From assembly GCF_009831455.1 (NCBI RefSeq), contig NZ_WOWO01000002.1, positions 310,001 to 374,000 on the forward strand: DNA of 64,000 nt, in the 5' to 3' direction. Positions 51,114 to 60,135 of the stretch are shown piece after piece; position 1 is the first letter of the stretch, and the number at the start of each line of letters is the position of its first letter. This DNA is from Salinirussus salinus. Lineage in GTDB: Archaea > Halobacteriota > Halobacteria > Halobacteriales > Haloarculaceae. The position numbers and the translations under genes were made by a program. The notes under the pieces are model-generated. The model saw nothing but the letters and a program-made list of their open reading frames with translations. It was not told where the DNA came from and did not search any database.

Positions 51114-52658
51114 TCACTCCATGTACCCCAGCTGCTGGAGGCGCTCGCTGACCTCCTCGGACGCGCGCCGGTCCCCCTCGCCCGGTTCCGGCAGCGGCTC
51201 GCGGCGCCGTACCTCGGGGTCGCCGGCGAGGACCGGAAGCACCTCGCCGGTCATGTCCTCCGGCACCGCGCAGCCGTGGGCCGCGAGGACGGTGGGTGCG
51301 AGGTCGAGGATCGACACCCGGTCGAGCTCGCCCCGGGCGGCGAAGTCGGGGCCGCTGGCGACGAAGATGCCGTGGCGGGTGTTCTCGGCGGCCCACCGGT
51401 CCGGCCCGGTCGTCACCTCGCCGCCGCCGACCCCGTCGTTGACGTGGACGCCAGGGCGCATGTCGACGACGACCTCCGGCCCCTCCTCGACGTAGGGGCC
51501 GGAGTAGACCTCCCTGCCGCGGTAGACGCCGTCGAACAGCGGCCCCTGCTCGTCCTCGACGGCCCGCAGGTCCGCGACGAGTTCGTCGGCGACGCTGTCG
51601 ACGTCGAAGGCGGGGTTGACGTAGATGGGACCCTGCCCGCTCGCGACGGCCTTCGTCCGCGGGAGGTCGACGGCGTCGAGCTTGCGGTCCCGCTTGAGCC
51701 CGTCGCTCTGTGGCACGAGCTTCTGGACGCGCTCGGGGACGACGCGGGCCAGCGTGTCGACGAGCCCGAACCGTTTCGCGACCCGGAGGACGTTCTCGCG
51801 GTCCAGCCCAGCCCGCGCGAGATAGTCGTCGACGGTCCGCGTCCGGGCCTGGTAGCCGTGCTCGGCGAGCCACTCGTTGACGTAGAATTCGGTGGTGGTG
51901 GGGGCGCTGCCGTGGTCGGACATCAGGACGAGATTGACCTCCTCCAGTTCCCGCAGCCGCCCGAGCCACTCGTCGACGAGCTCCCACGCCCGCTTCGTGG
52001 GCTCCTCGTCCCAGAAGAAGTGCTGGAGGACGTTCAGATAAAAGAGGGTCACGTGGACGAAGTCGAGGTCGCGCTCCTCGAAGAGGGTCAGCGCGACCTC
52101 GAAGCGGGTATCCAGCAGGTCGAGGATGGCGTCGACTTCGGCGCCGCGCTCGTCGTTGCCCGACAGCAGCGGGTCGGGGTGGACGTGGTAGTCGAACCGC
52201 TCCTCGAGGTCGGTGGCGAGTCCCTCGGGGTGGGTGTAGCCGGAATCGATGCTGCGGTACTCCCCCTCGACGGCGTCGGGCCCGCCCGCGACGACCACGT
52301 CGTCGATGGCCCGCGGCGGGTACATGGTGGGCATGTTGACCACGCCCGCAGACTGCCCCTCGTCGTTGAGGTAGTCCCAGAGTTCGGCGGTCCGGAAGTC
52401 CCCGCCCTCCGCGACATCGATGCGGCCCTCGGCGAGGTCGACGTGCTCGAACCAGAAGACGCCGAGCCCGCCGGGGTCCTTGCCCGCCGAGTAGCACTTC
52501 CAGTTCGGGAACGTGACCGGAGGCAGACAGCTCCGGGTTCCGGCCCACGAGCCCGCCTCGCGCAGGGCGGCCAGGTTGGGCAGGTCGCCGGCGGCCAGCC
52601 ACGGGTCCAGCAGCCGCCAGCTGGCCCCGTCCAGCCCCACCACGAACGTCCGTGTCAT
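51114..52658 (-). CDS. Alkaline-phosphatase-superfamily phosphodiesterase / nucleotide pyrophosphatase-type enzyme
   Basis: A 514-residue enzyme of the type I phosphodiesterase / nucleotide pyrophosphatase family. The N-terminal VVGLDGASWRLL supplies the first metal-binding Asp, PPVTFPNWKCYSAGKDPG contains the probable Thr nucleophile, VLMSDHGSAPTT the Asp-His pair and TRHGIFVASGPDF with ILDLAPTVLAAHG the last ligands. No signal peptide is seen, so it is probably cytoplasmic. It could cleave a sugar- or lipid-linked phosphodiester; it is divergent from the GT2 gene, which hints at glycoconjugate metabolism. Confidence 0.85.
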   Translation of the reverse strand: MTRTFVVGLDGASWRLLDPWLAAGDLPNLAALREAGSWAGTRSCLPPVTFPNWKCYSAGKDPGGLGVFWFEHVDLAEGRIDVAEGGDFRTAELWDYLNDEGQSAGVVNMPTMYPPRAIDDVVVAGGPDAVEGEYRSIDSGYTHPEGLATDLEERFDYHVHPDPLLSGNDERGAEVDAILDLLDTRFEVALTLFEERDLDFVHVTLFYLNVLQHFFWDEEPTKRAWELVDEWLGRLRELEEVNLVLMSDHGSAPTTTEFYVNEWLAEHGYQARTRTVDDYLARAGLDRENVLRVAKRFGLVDTLARVVPERVQKLVPQSDGLKRDRKLDAVDLPRTKAVASGQGPIYVNPAFDVDSVADELVADLRAVEDEQGPLFDGVYRGREVYSGPYVEEGPEVVVDMRPGVHVNDGVGGGEVTTGPDRWAAENTRHGIFVASGPDFAARGELDRVSILDLAPTVLAAHGCAVPEDMTGEVLPVLAGDPEVRRREPLPEPGEGDRRASEEVSERLQQLGYME

Positions 52659-52741
52659 CGGCCGGAGGGAGGTATGGGAGTCACTAGTCCCTTTCGAACC
52701 CTTCGATAGCTCTAAGTGTCGACAGGGGCGTGACTCCGGTA

Positions 52742-53416
52742 GTGCGAACAGTCGCCGTCATCCCCGCGTACAACGAGGCGGACACGGTCGGCTCCGTCAT
52801 CGACGGGACCGCCGGCCACGTCGACGAGGTGGTCGTCGTCGACGACGGCTCCACGGACGGTACCCCGGCAGTCGCCCGCGACCACGGCGCCACCGTCGTC
52901 GAGCACACGTTCAACACCGGCGTCGGCGGCGCCGTCCGGACGGGCTACCGGTACGCCATCGAGCACGGCTACGACTTCGTCGTTCAGGTCGACGCCGACG
53001 GCCAGCACGACCCCGGCCAGATCCCCGACCTGCTGGCCGCCGCCGAGGACTGCGACATGGTGGTCGGCAGCCGGTACCGCAACGAGAGCATCGAGGAGTA
53101 CCCCTTCGTCCGGCGGGCAGGCATCCGGTTTTTTACCGGCGTGGTGAACGCGCTCGGTGGCGTCGACGTGACCGACGTCACCAGCGGCTTCCGGGTCTAC
53201 CGGGTGTCGATGCTCCGAAACATCCTCCACAAGCGCGACGCCCACTGGGCGGTCGAACAGACCCTCGACGCCGCCCGCCAGGGCTACCGGATCCGGGAGG
53301 TCTCGGTGGAGATGCCGACCCGCGACACCGGGGAGTCGCAGTTCGACCTCGGCACCTTCCTGCTGTACCCGCTCCGGATGACAGACGTCGTGCTCCGCGT
53401 GGTCCTGTTCAGGTGA
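52742..53416 (+). CDS. Family 2 glycosyltransferase (dolichyl-phosphate sugar synthase-like)
   Basis: A 224-residue GT-A fold enzyme. The start VAVIPAYNEADTV, the acidic nucleotide-sugar site VVVDDGSTDG and the metal site VQVDADGQHDP are the classic motifs; SGFRVYRVS follows the acceptor loop. Relatives attach sugars to dolichyl or polyprenyl phosphate. There is no C-terminal membrane domain. GTG 52742 is chosen over GTG 52730 because of a CTCTAAG element about 28 bp upstream. The DUF2304 gene follows 2 bp after its stop and is a frequent partner. Confidence 0.87.
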   Translation: MRTVAVIPAYNEADTVGSVIDGTAGHVDEVVVVDDGSTDGTPAVARDHGATVVEHTFNTGVGGAVRTGYRYAIEHGYDFVVQVDADGQHDPGQIPDLLAAAEDCDMVVGSRYRNESIEEYPFVRRAGIRFFTGVVNALGGVDVTDVTSGFRVYRVSMLRNILHKRDAHWAVEQTLDAARQGYRIREVSVEMPTRDTGESQFDLGTFLLYPLRMTDVVLRVVLFR

Positions 53417-53418
53417 CC

Positions 53419-53772
53419 ATGGCCGAGTACACCGCCGTCAACCTCGTCGCCGGGGTCGTCGGGATGGGCTTTCTCGCGACCGGATACGTCCTCGTGCGCC
53501 GCGAGCGCGAGGCGCTCGGCCTGTTCGCCCTCTCGGTCGCTGTGGGCGCCGGCCTGCTCTTCGTCGCGGTCACCCCCGACTCCTTCGACTACATCGCGAC
53601 CTTCCTCGGGCTGGAGTTCAAGACCCACGCCATCCTCGTCGTCGCGAACCTCGTCCTCTTCGCGCTGGTCACGTATCTCCTGTACCGCATCGGCCGGCTC
53701 TACGACCGCCTCTCACGGCTCAACGAGGAGGTCGGCCTCCTCAAGGCCGAATTCGAGGACGGGGAGGAGTGA
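53419..53772 (+). CDS. DUF2304 membrane protein
   Basis: A 117-residue protein with three hydrophobic helices (VNLVAGVVGMGFLATGYVLV, LFALSVAVGAGLLFVAV, ILVVANLVLFALVTYLLY) and a basic-acidic tail predicted to be a short coiled coil (LYDRLSRLNEEVGLLKAEFED). DUF2304 proteins usually follow GT2 glycosyltransferase genes and may anchor them to the membrane. It starts 2 bp after the GT2 stop and overlaps the deacetylase start by 4 bp. Confidence 0.84.
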   Translation: MAEYTAVNLVAGVVGMGFLATGYVLVRREREALGLFALSVAVGAGLLFVAVTPDSFDYIATFLGLEFKTHAILVVANLVLFALVTYLLYRIGRLYDRLSRLNEEVGLLKAEFEDGEE

Positions 53773-54635
53773 GCCGGAGCGACCCGGCAGCCGTGCTCTC
53801 GGTCGACGTCGAGCTGTTCGACCAGACCCCGGCCTACCGCTCGGCCCGCGGAACGACCGACCGTGAAGGGGTCGGGCTCGAGGGGCTGGAGTACCTCCTC
53901 GACGCGCTGGACCGCCACGGCGCGACGGCGACCGGCTTCGTCGTCTCGAGCGCGGCCGAGCGCTACCCGGACGCCGTTCGGCGCATATCCGACGCCGGCC
54001 ACGAGGTCGGCTCCCACTCCCACAGCCACCGCCTGCTCACCGAGCTCTCTACGGCGGCCCGCCGCGAGGAGTACGCCCGCTCCCGGGAGCTGTTGCGGGA
54101 GCTGACCGGCCAGCCCATCCGGGGGTTCCGGGCGCCGGCGTTCGACGTCCCGCCGGGCCACTTCGAGGGGCTGGAACGGGCGGGCTACGGCTACGACTCC
54201 AGTGTCGTCGCCAGTCGCGCCGTCCCCGGGTGGTACGGCGGCGAGTACGACCTGGAGACTCCCGCGCCCGCCAGCGAGGTCGACCCCGGGGCGCCGGCAG
54301 GGATAACCGAAGTCCCCGCGAGCGTGATGCCCGGACTCAGACTCCCGCTGACGGGCACCTGGCTGCGGTTTTTCGGCCCCCGGTACACCATCCTGGGCAT
54401 GCGCCTGCTCGCGCGCCGCGGGGTCGCGCCGGTGCTGTACGTCCACCCCTGGGAGCTGGTCGACCTGCCCGCCGTCGACGGCGTCCCCAAGCGGGTCTAC
54501 TGGCACACCGGCGAGTGGATGCGCCGGGCCGTCGACCGGATCCTCGCACAGCCGTTCGACTTTACGACCGCGGCGGCGCTCGCGGGCGAAGCGGAGGGAG
54601 CCGGCGCGCCCAGCGATCCACCCCGGGGTGGATAG
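53769..54635 (+). CDS. Polysaccharide deacetylase family protein
   Basis: A 288-residue NodB-homology enzyme. LSVDVEL gives the catalytic Asp, GHEVGSHSHSH the two zinc histidines, RGFRAPAFD the third motif and LYVHPWELVD the distal motif. The absence of a signal peptide suggests that it works on a lipid-linked sugar inside the cell. The start is a GTG overlapping the DUF2304 stop (GTGA). The C terminus overlaps the UPF0104 gene by 8 bp. Confidence 0.86.
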   Translation: MSRSDPAAVLSVDVELFDQTPAYRSARGTTDREGVGLEGLEYLLDALDRHGATATGFVVSSAAERYPDAVRRISDAGHEVGSHSHSHRLLTELSTAARREEYARSRELLRELTGQPIRGFRAPAFDVPPGHFEGLERAGYGYDSSVVASRAVPGWYGGEYDLETPAPASEVDPGAPAGITEVPASVMPGLRLPLTGTWLRFFGPRYTILGMRLLARRGVAPVLYVHPWELVDLPAVDGVPKRVYWHTGEWMRRAVDRILAQPFDFTTAAALAGEAEGAGAPSDPPRGG

Positions 54636-55671
54636 CGTGCCCCGACGGAGCCCCCGTGCACTCGCGCTCACCGCACTCCAGTACGGAGTGGCCGTCGCCG
54701 CGCTCGCGTGGGTCGTCCTGCAGGTCGACCCGGGGGCGACCCTGGCCCGCCTCGGCCGGGTCGACGCGCCGACCCTTCTGGCGCTGCTCGCGGTCACGCT
54801 CGTCGGACTCGGGGCCCGCTTTTCCACCTGGCAGGCGGTCATGGCGCCCGTCCACCCCGTGGGCTTCCGGACGGCCGCGAGCACCGACCTCATCGTCAAC
54901 TTCGTGAACCAGTTGCTCCCCTCGCGGCTCTCCGGCCGGGTGGCCGCACCCTTCGTTCTCCGGAGCCAGACGGGGATGGCCTACGCCGACGCCGCGGCGG
55001 TCTCGGGCGTCCACACCGGGGTCTATGCCGTCTACTACGGGCTGACGGCCGCTGCCGGGCTCGCGGTTGCGGTCGCACTGACCGGCCTGTCGGCCGGGCT
55101 GGTCCTGCTGCTCGGGCTCTCGACAGGGCTGTATCTCGCGGCGGGGTCGGTCGTCCTGCTCGCTGGAACGAACCTCAAACTGCTGGACCCGCTGGTGGCG
55201 TGGCTGGCCGGGACTGTCGCCAGACTCCCCCGGGTCGGGGACCGCGCCGCCGAGCGAGTCCGTGGGCTCCTTGCCTTCACAGAGGCCTCCACGGAGTCGT
55301 TCCGCCGGCTGGTGGCCGACCCCGGCGTCTGGGGCAGGTACGCCCTCGGGTGGGCCGTCGCGCTCGTGCTCGCGCCCGGGCTGCGGGTGCTCCTGTTGTT
55401 CGGGGCGCTTGGGGTCGCCTTCGAACCCGCCGCCCTCCTGCCGCTGTATCTGGTGACGGCCTACAGCGTGACGCTGCTGCCGCTGACCCCGGGGGGGATC
55501 GGCGTCACGGAGGCGACCGCCACAGCCGTCTTCGTCGCGCTCGGCGTGCCGGGCGAGGTCGCCGTCCCCGTCGTCGTCATCGACCGGACGCTCGGCGTGT
55601 ACCTGCCCGCCGTCGCCGGCTGGTACCCCTCGCTGGGGCTGGACCTGTCGGACCTCTCACCGGGTCAGTAA
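54628..55671 (+). CDS. UPF0104 / lysylphosphatidylglycerol-synthase-TM flippase-like membrane protein
   Basis: A 347-residue protein with about eight to nine hydrophobic helices. Family blocks include STDLIVNFVNQLLPSRLSGRV, FVLRSQTGMAY and, late, LLPLTPGGIGVTEATATAVF with YLVTAYSV. Members flip or transport lipid-linked sugars or aminoacylated lipids. It starts at GTG 54628 (8 bp inside the deacetylase gene) or GTG 54637. Its end overlaps the end of the convergent GT39-like gene by 7 bp. Confidence 0.85.
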   Translation: MDSVPRRSPRALALTALQYGVAVAALAWVVLQVDPGATLARLGRVDAPTLLALLAVTLVGLGARFSTWQAVMAPVHPVGFRTAASTDLIVNFVNQLLPSRLSGRVAAPFVLRSQTGMAYADAAAVSGVHTGVYAVYYGLTAAAGLAVAVALTGLSAGLVLLLGLSTGLYLAAGSVVLLAGTNLKLLDPLVAWLAGTVARLPRVGDRAAERVRGLLAFTEASTESFRRLVADPGVWGRYALGWAVALVLAPGLRVLLLFGALGVAFEPAALLPLYLVTAYSVTLLPLTPGGIGVTEATATAVFVALGVPGEVAVPVVVIDRTLGVYLPAVAGWYPSLGLDLSDLSPGQ

Positions 55672-57452
55672 GGCGAATCGCGGAGCCGGGAGCCGTCGCA
55701 CTCCCCCGTTCGCTCCAAGACGAGCGTGTACTGGTTCGCGGCGAGTTCCTGCTCGTCGGCGTACTGGTCGGTCTGTGGGACCACGCCGTTCCGGAGCAGG
55801 TCGACGAAAGACCCCGGCGTCGGCCGTCGGGGGACAAAGCCCGGCGGGCGGGTCCCGAACTCCGCGGCTATCTCGTAGTTGTACTCGCCCGCGAGCAGCC
55901 CTCTGATGTAGCTGAACCGGGCGTCGTCGTTCCGGTAGTACGTGTCCCGGTCGAGATACAGCAGGTCACGGTACCCGAGCTGGATGAACTCGGGACAGGG
56001 GTCGACCTCCTCACCACCCCCCTCCCGCCCGTAGACGTGGTTGACGTCCACCCCGTGAGGGACCGCGGTGTCCTGGATGTGCCGGCGGTAGACCTCGACC
56101 GTGTCGCCGTCCTCGGCGTTGGCATCGAGCCAGGCAGCCGCGTCGTCCCGGGGCATCGCGGCGTAGCCCCCGACGCCGACGGCCGCGTACAGCCCGCTGG
56201 TCACGAGCAACGCGGCCACGGCCGGCCGGGCGAGGGAGGGTCGCCGCCCGTGAAACCGGACCAGCGTGCCCGCGAGCAACAGCGCCAGCAGCGGGAACGT
56301 CGGCAGGAGGTGGTGCACCCGGAAGTCGTGCCAGCCGGCGAACAGTCCCACCCACAGGGCGAGCCCGGTGACCACGAGGAGCGTTCCCGGAGCCGCCCGA
56401 CGGCGCCCGACCCGGAGGAGGGTCGCCCCGACGCCGGCCACCGCACCCAGGAACAGGGGCAGACTCATCCCGCTGAAGTAACCCCGCAGGAACCACCACC
56501 AGACCGGGGCATCCGGCCCGGTCGGGTGAGAGGCCCGCGCCCCGGGGTTCTCCAGGAGCCGCCAGGCGACGGCGTCGACCCCCCCGACCAGAAGCGTCGG
56601 GAACCCGACAGCGATGGCGACAGCACCCAGTAGCGCCCCCGGGACGAGCAGCGTGGGGCGGGCCAGCGCCCGCCAGGGGTCGTCGGCCCGCCTGGCTCGC
56701 AGAACGTGGGCCGCGAGCACGAGCGCGACGACCGGCGCGGCCGTGAGTTTGAACGCGATGGCGGCGCCGCCGGCGGCGCTCGCGGCGAAAAACCGCCACC
56801 GCCTGCCCGCCTGGACGTACCTGACCAGCAGGTACAGCGCGAGCAGGACGAAAAAGAGGGCGGGCATGTCCTCGCCGCCCTCGTGAGCGATGGTGAGAAA
56901 GCCGAATGTAAGCGTCAGGAGCAGCCCCGCCAGGTGACCGGCGGTCCGGCCCCACACCACGCGCCCGACCCGGTAGGTGAGATAGACGCAGCCGACGGCG
57001 AGCAGGACGTTTACCAGCCGGACCATCACGAGCGCACCCGTCCAGAACCACGCCGGCGTCGCCTGCCACGAGGGGAAGTACCCGAACTCGGCGCTCGGGG
57101 CGGCGAAGGTGGTCAGGACATCGAGCTGCCCGAGGAGGACGGCGAGCAGGACGACCGGGAGCACGGCGAGCCCGAACAGATAGAAGGTCGCGCCGAAGGG
57201 GACCCGTCCCCAGGCCACACCCTGCTGGAGGCTCTCGATACTCGGGTCGGCGGCGACCGAGCCGTAGGCCACGAGGACGTCGAGCAGCCGGCTGTGTTCG
57301 TCACGGGTCGCGAAGTTCGGGACCCGGTGCCAGAACCAGAACCCACAGAGCAGGGCCGCGCCCACGAGCAGGTAGCGGAGCCGACGGTCCTCGCGGAGGT
57401 CGGTGGCGACGGTCCCGACCCCGCGGGCGAGGAGGGTTCGGAGGGCACCCAT
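55665..57452 (-). CDS. GT39-like membrane glycosyltransferase
   Basis: A 595-residue polytopic protein with about eleven hydrophobic segments, beginning with TM1 (YLLVGAALLCGFWFWH) and an RDEHSRLLDVL loop, where an acidic Asp-Glu pair typical of the PMT/ArnT superfamily is seen. The last 150 residues form a soluble domain (AWLDANAEDGDTVEVYRRH ... RTGECDGSRLRDSPY). Such enzymes transfer sugar from a dolichyl-phosphate donor to proteins or lipids. It may use the product of the GT2 enzyme across the convergent gap. ATG 57452 is preceded by an ACAAAAAGC element (read on the other strand) about 28 bp away. Confidence 0.8.
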   Translation of the reverse strand: MGALRTLLARGVGTVATDLREDRRLRYLLVGAALLCGFWFWHRVPNFATRDEHSRLLDVLVAYGSVAADPSIESLQQGVAWGRVPFGATFYLFGLAVLPVVLLAVLLGQLDVLTTFAAPSAEFGYFPSWQATPAWFWTGALVMVRLVNVLLAVGCVYLTYRVGRVVWGRTAGHLAGLLLTLTFGFLTIAHEGGEDMPALFFVLLALYLLVRYVQAGRRWRFFAASAAGGAAIAFKLTAAPVVALVLAAHVLRARRADDPWRALARPTLLVPGALLGAVAIAVGFPTLLVGGVDAVAWRLLENPGARASHPTGPDAPVWWWFLRGYFSGMSLPLFLGAVAGVGATLLRVGRRRAAPGTLLVVTGLALWVGLFAGWHDFRVHHLLPTFPLLALLLAGTLVRFHGRRPSLARPAVAALLVTSGLYAAVGVGGYAAMPRDDAAAWLDANAEDGDTVEVYRRHIQDTAVPHGVDVNHVYGREGGGEEVDPCPEFIQLGYRDLLYLDRDTYYRNDDARFSYIRGLLAGEYNYEIAAEFGTRPPGFVPRRPTPGSFVDLLRNGVVPQTDQYADEQELAANQYTLVLERTGECDGSRLRDSPY

Positions 57453-57543
57453 CACAGGGCCTTGCGGGAACGACCGACAAAAAGCGTCCGGTCACGCGCG
57501 ACCGACGGGCCGGACCGCTGCCCCGGGGTCGGCGTCCGGGTGG

Positions 57544-59232
57544 TCACTCAGAGAGGCGGCTGTTGTCGTTGAGCTTCCGGATGACCTCGTCGTGGATGTG
57601 GCCGTTGGTCCCGACCATCGGCGAGCGCTCCTCCTCGCCGGGCAGTTCGAAGCGGTCGCCGCGGGTGTCGGTGATCGTCGCGCCGGCTGCCTCGGCGATG
57701 ACCATCCCCGCCGCCACGTCCCAGGGGTAGGTGTCGTACTCCCAGACCGCGTCGGCGCTCCCGCTGGCGAGATAACAGAGATGCAGCGCGGCCGAACCCA
57801 GCCGGCGGACGCCGCGGGCGTCCTGGTAGAAGTGGGTGAGGAAGGCTCCGTCGGGGTCGTACCCCGACATCAGCATGCTCTTGGCGAGCTCGCTCCGGTC
57901 GGTGACGCCGATGGGTTGGCCGTTGCGCATCGCCTGCTCGCCTTTGATCGCCGTCCAGAGCTCGTCGGTCTCCGGGGCGTAGACGACCCCGAGGACGGGC
58001 TCGCCGTCCCGGAGGAGTCCGACCGACACGGAGTAGTTGGGGTTGCCGTTGGCGTAGTTGCCCGTCCCGTCGAGCGGGTCGATGAGCCAGGTGAAGGCGC
58101 TGCCGCCCTCGACGTAAGTGTCCTCCTCCGAGCGGATGCCGTGGGCGGGGAACTCGTTTTCCAGCGCCGTGGTGATGATGTTCTCCGAGAGGTAGTCGGC
58201 CTCGGTGACGATGTCGGACTTGTCGGTCTTGAAGGTGACCGACTCGACGCGGCCGTGCAGCTCCCTGAGCGGTTCCTGGACGCTCTTGACGGCCTCGGTC
58301 GCGACCCGCAGCGCGTGTTCGAGTTCGGTCTCCTCCTCGGTCCCCGTGGTCTGGAGGCGCTCCGGGAGCTCCTTGCCGACCGAGCCCCGGGCACCCCACC
58401 CGAGCAGCTCGCTGATCGCGGTGTAGAAGTCGTCGTCGTAGCTGGTCCGGACGATGTTCGCCGAGGTGTCGGCGCCCGTGATCCGGACCGAATCGCCCTC
58501 GTCGAGGTGGACGTGGTGGCGGCCGCCGTCGACCAGGAGGTCCGCGGCCTCCTGGGCCACGACGTCGATCTTCGTGTCGTTGCTGACGATGAGCGGCCGG
58601 ACGCCCATCTTGTGGGTCTGCAGCGGGACGATCTGCAGCGAGGAGTTGTTCTGCGGGTTGTGGATCGGCCCGCCGGCCGACAGCGAGACGCCGGTCGACC
58701 CCGTCGGCGTCGAGACCGCCAGCCCGGTCCCGTCGTACTCGCCGACGTACTCCCCGTCCGCGAAGGCGTCGAGTTTGGTGATCTTCCGCTCGACGGGGTC
58801 CTCGGGCATCGGGTGCTGGATCATCACGTCGTTGATCCCCGTCGCGTCCAGCTCCGCCCCCGAGACGTGCAGTTGCTGGCGGCGGTCGACCTCCGCCCGG
58901 CCCTGGATGGTCTCGGTGAGCGCCTCCTCCAGGTCCTCGACGTCGACCCTGACGAGGAAGGCCAGCGTCCCCGTGTTGATCCCCAGGATCGGGATCCCCC
59001 GCGGGGCGAACTGTTTTATCCCCTCCAGGAATGTCCCGTCGCCCCCGATGGTGATGCCGAGCGTCTCCATCTCCTCGTCCCAGGGGGTCTCGATGTCGTT
59101 GCCCACGTCGACGGTGGAGAACTCGAGGCCGTTGTCGGTGGTCCACCGGTCGAGCCGCTCGACGACCTCCTCGCTACCCGGACTCACTATCGCGATGATG
59201 TGTTCGATCGTCGCCAGTCGTCGTCCTCTCAT
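57544..59232 (-). CDS. NAD kinase fused to inositol-monophosphatase-type (NADP phosphatase) domain
   Basis: A 562-residue bifunctional protein. The N-terminal half is an NAD kinase: IGGDGTFLEG is the GGDGT motif, NTGTLAFLV the NE/D-type neighbour, STPTGSTGVSLSAGGP the substrate loop and VRPLIV the end. After residue 300 comes an IMPase-fold domain with DKSDIVTEADYLSEN, SEEDTYVEGG, LIDPLDGTGNYANGNP (metal site) and YDTYPWDVAAGMVIAEAAG. Such fusions can control the NAD/NADP ratio by making and removing the phosphate. ATG 59232 fits a TTATTTTG TATA element 27 bp upstream. Confidence 0.87.
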   Translation of the reverse strand: MRGRRLATIEHIIAIVSPGSEEVVERLDRWTTDNGLEFSTVDVGNDIETPWDEEMETLGITIGGDGTFLEGIKQFAPRGIPILGINTGTLAFLVRVDVEDLEEALTETIQGRAEVDRRQQLHVSGAELDATGINDVMIQHPMPEDPVERKITKLDAFADGEYVGEYDGTGLAVSTPTGSTGVSLSAGGPIHNPQNNSSLQIVPLQTHKMGVRPLIVSNDTKIDVVAQEAADLLVDGGRHHVHLDEGDSVRITGADTSANIVRTSYDDDFYTAISELLGWGARGSVGKELPERLQTTGTEEETELEHALRVATEAVKSVQEPLRELHGRVESVTFKTDKSDIVTEADYLSENIITTALENEFPAHGIRSEEDTYVEGGSAFTWLIDPLDGTGNYANGNPNYSVSVGLLRDGEPVLGVVYAPETDELWTAIKGEQAMRNGQPIGVTDRSELAKSMLMSGYDPDGAFLTHFYQDARGVRRLGSAALHLCYLASGSADAVWEYDTYPWDVAAGMVIAEAAGATITDTRGDRFELPGEEERSPMVGTNGHIHDEVIRKLNDNSRLSE

Positions 59233-59254
59233 ACAGGTGATTGTGGCGGCACGG

Positions 59255-59264
59255 GCAAAATAAC
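59255..59264 (-). promoter_or_regulatory. TATA element of the NAD kinase fusion gene
   Basis: GTTATTTTGC on the minus strand is centred 27 bp before ATG 59232 and would lie inside the longer frame that starts at 59319. Confidence 0.5.
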
Positions 59265-59353
59265 CACATGATGTTCTACACGAATCCGGACTATCCACGC
59301 GGCGTGCCCGGCTCGGCACCCGGTTTTTTCACCCGGACGGTCGAACCCGGAGT

Positions 59354-59749
59354 ATGGAGTACGAAGTACTCGACACGGAGGACGTGGACGTGACCGACCT
59401 CTCGGACGTAGAGGAGGTGCCGCCGGACCTGGACATCCGGCCGGTCGGCGACCTGCTCGGGCTCGAGGAGATGAACCTCGCCATCTGGTACTTCGAACCG
59501 GGCGAAGGGATCGGTTACCACGCCCACTCGGAGCAGGAGGAGCTGTACTACGTCCTCGAAGGGGAGTTCTCGCTGAAGCTGGGCCGCTCGGGCGAGACCG
59601 AGACCCGCGAGGTCGGGCCGGGAGCCTTCTGGGCCGCGGGCCCGGAGGTCGGCCACGGTCACCGCTACCTCGGTGACGACCGCGGGGCCGTCCTCGCCAT
59701 CGGCGCCCCGCCGGTCGAGGACCCGGGGCTGGACCCGCACGACCTCTGA
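59354..59749 (+). CDS. Cupin domain protein
   Basis: A 131-residue single cupin. The first motif GYHAHSEQEELYYVLEGEF has two histidines and a glutamate; the second motif region is GPGAFWAAGPEVGHGHRYLGD with another histidine. A metal-binding small dioxygenase, isomerase or sensor are options. A CGGTTTTTTC element is about 28 bp before ATG 59354. It faces the NAD kinase fusion gene across 121 bp. Confidence 0.82.
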   Translation: MEYEVLDTEDVDVTDLSDVEEVPPDLDIRPVGDLLGLEEMNLAIWYFEPGEGIGYHAHSEQEELYYVLEGEFSLKLGRSGETETREVGPGAFWAAGPEVGHGHRYLGDDRGAVLAIGAPPVEDPGLDPHDL

Positions 59750-59794
59750 GTCGCGGCGCGCTCCGGCGCGGCTCGCCCCGGCGTCGTCCCTCGC

Positions 59795-60034
59795 TCAGGC
59801 GTAGCTTTCCTCGAGGTACTCGAGGATCCGGGCGGACTCGGCCATCGTGATCCCCCGTTCCTCGTCGACGAGGACCGGGACCTGGCGCTGCCCGGAGACG
59901 CGTTTCACCTCGTTTCGCTTGGAGTGGAGTCCCTCCACCCAGACGCTCTCGTAATCGACGCCCAGCTCGTCGAGCTCGTCGACGACTTTCTCGCACCACG
60001 GACAGCCCTCCAGCCTGTAGAGTGTTGCTGTCAT
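59795..60034 (-). CDS. Glutaredoxin-family protein
   Basis: A 79-residue thioredoxin-fold protein with the CPWC redox motif at residues 11-14 and the cis-proline loop RQVPVLVDEE; GITMAESARILEYLEESYA ends it. It reduces disulfides or glutathione-like (gamma-glutamylcysteine) mixed disulfides in the cytoplasm. ATG 60034 has an ACTTTAGAC element about 28 bp upstream. It is divergent from the redoxin gene with 101 bp between. Confidence 0.88.
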   Translation of the reverse strand: MTATLYRLEGCPWCEKVVDELDELGVDYESVWVEGLHSKRNEVKRVSGQRQVPVLVDEERGITMAESARILEYLEESYA

Positions 60035-60135
60035 ACCCCAGGGTACGGCCCGCCCCGTCTAAAGTGTGCTGGGCGCCGACGGTCGGCGGCCGGCCCGTGC
60101 CACACGCTTTTCACGCGGCGGCGTGACCCACGGGT

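Noticed and set aside
59233-59319. Longer N terminus for the NAD kinase fusion
   Set aside because: The added residues are basic and Cys/Arg-rich and cover the TATA element at 59255-59264.
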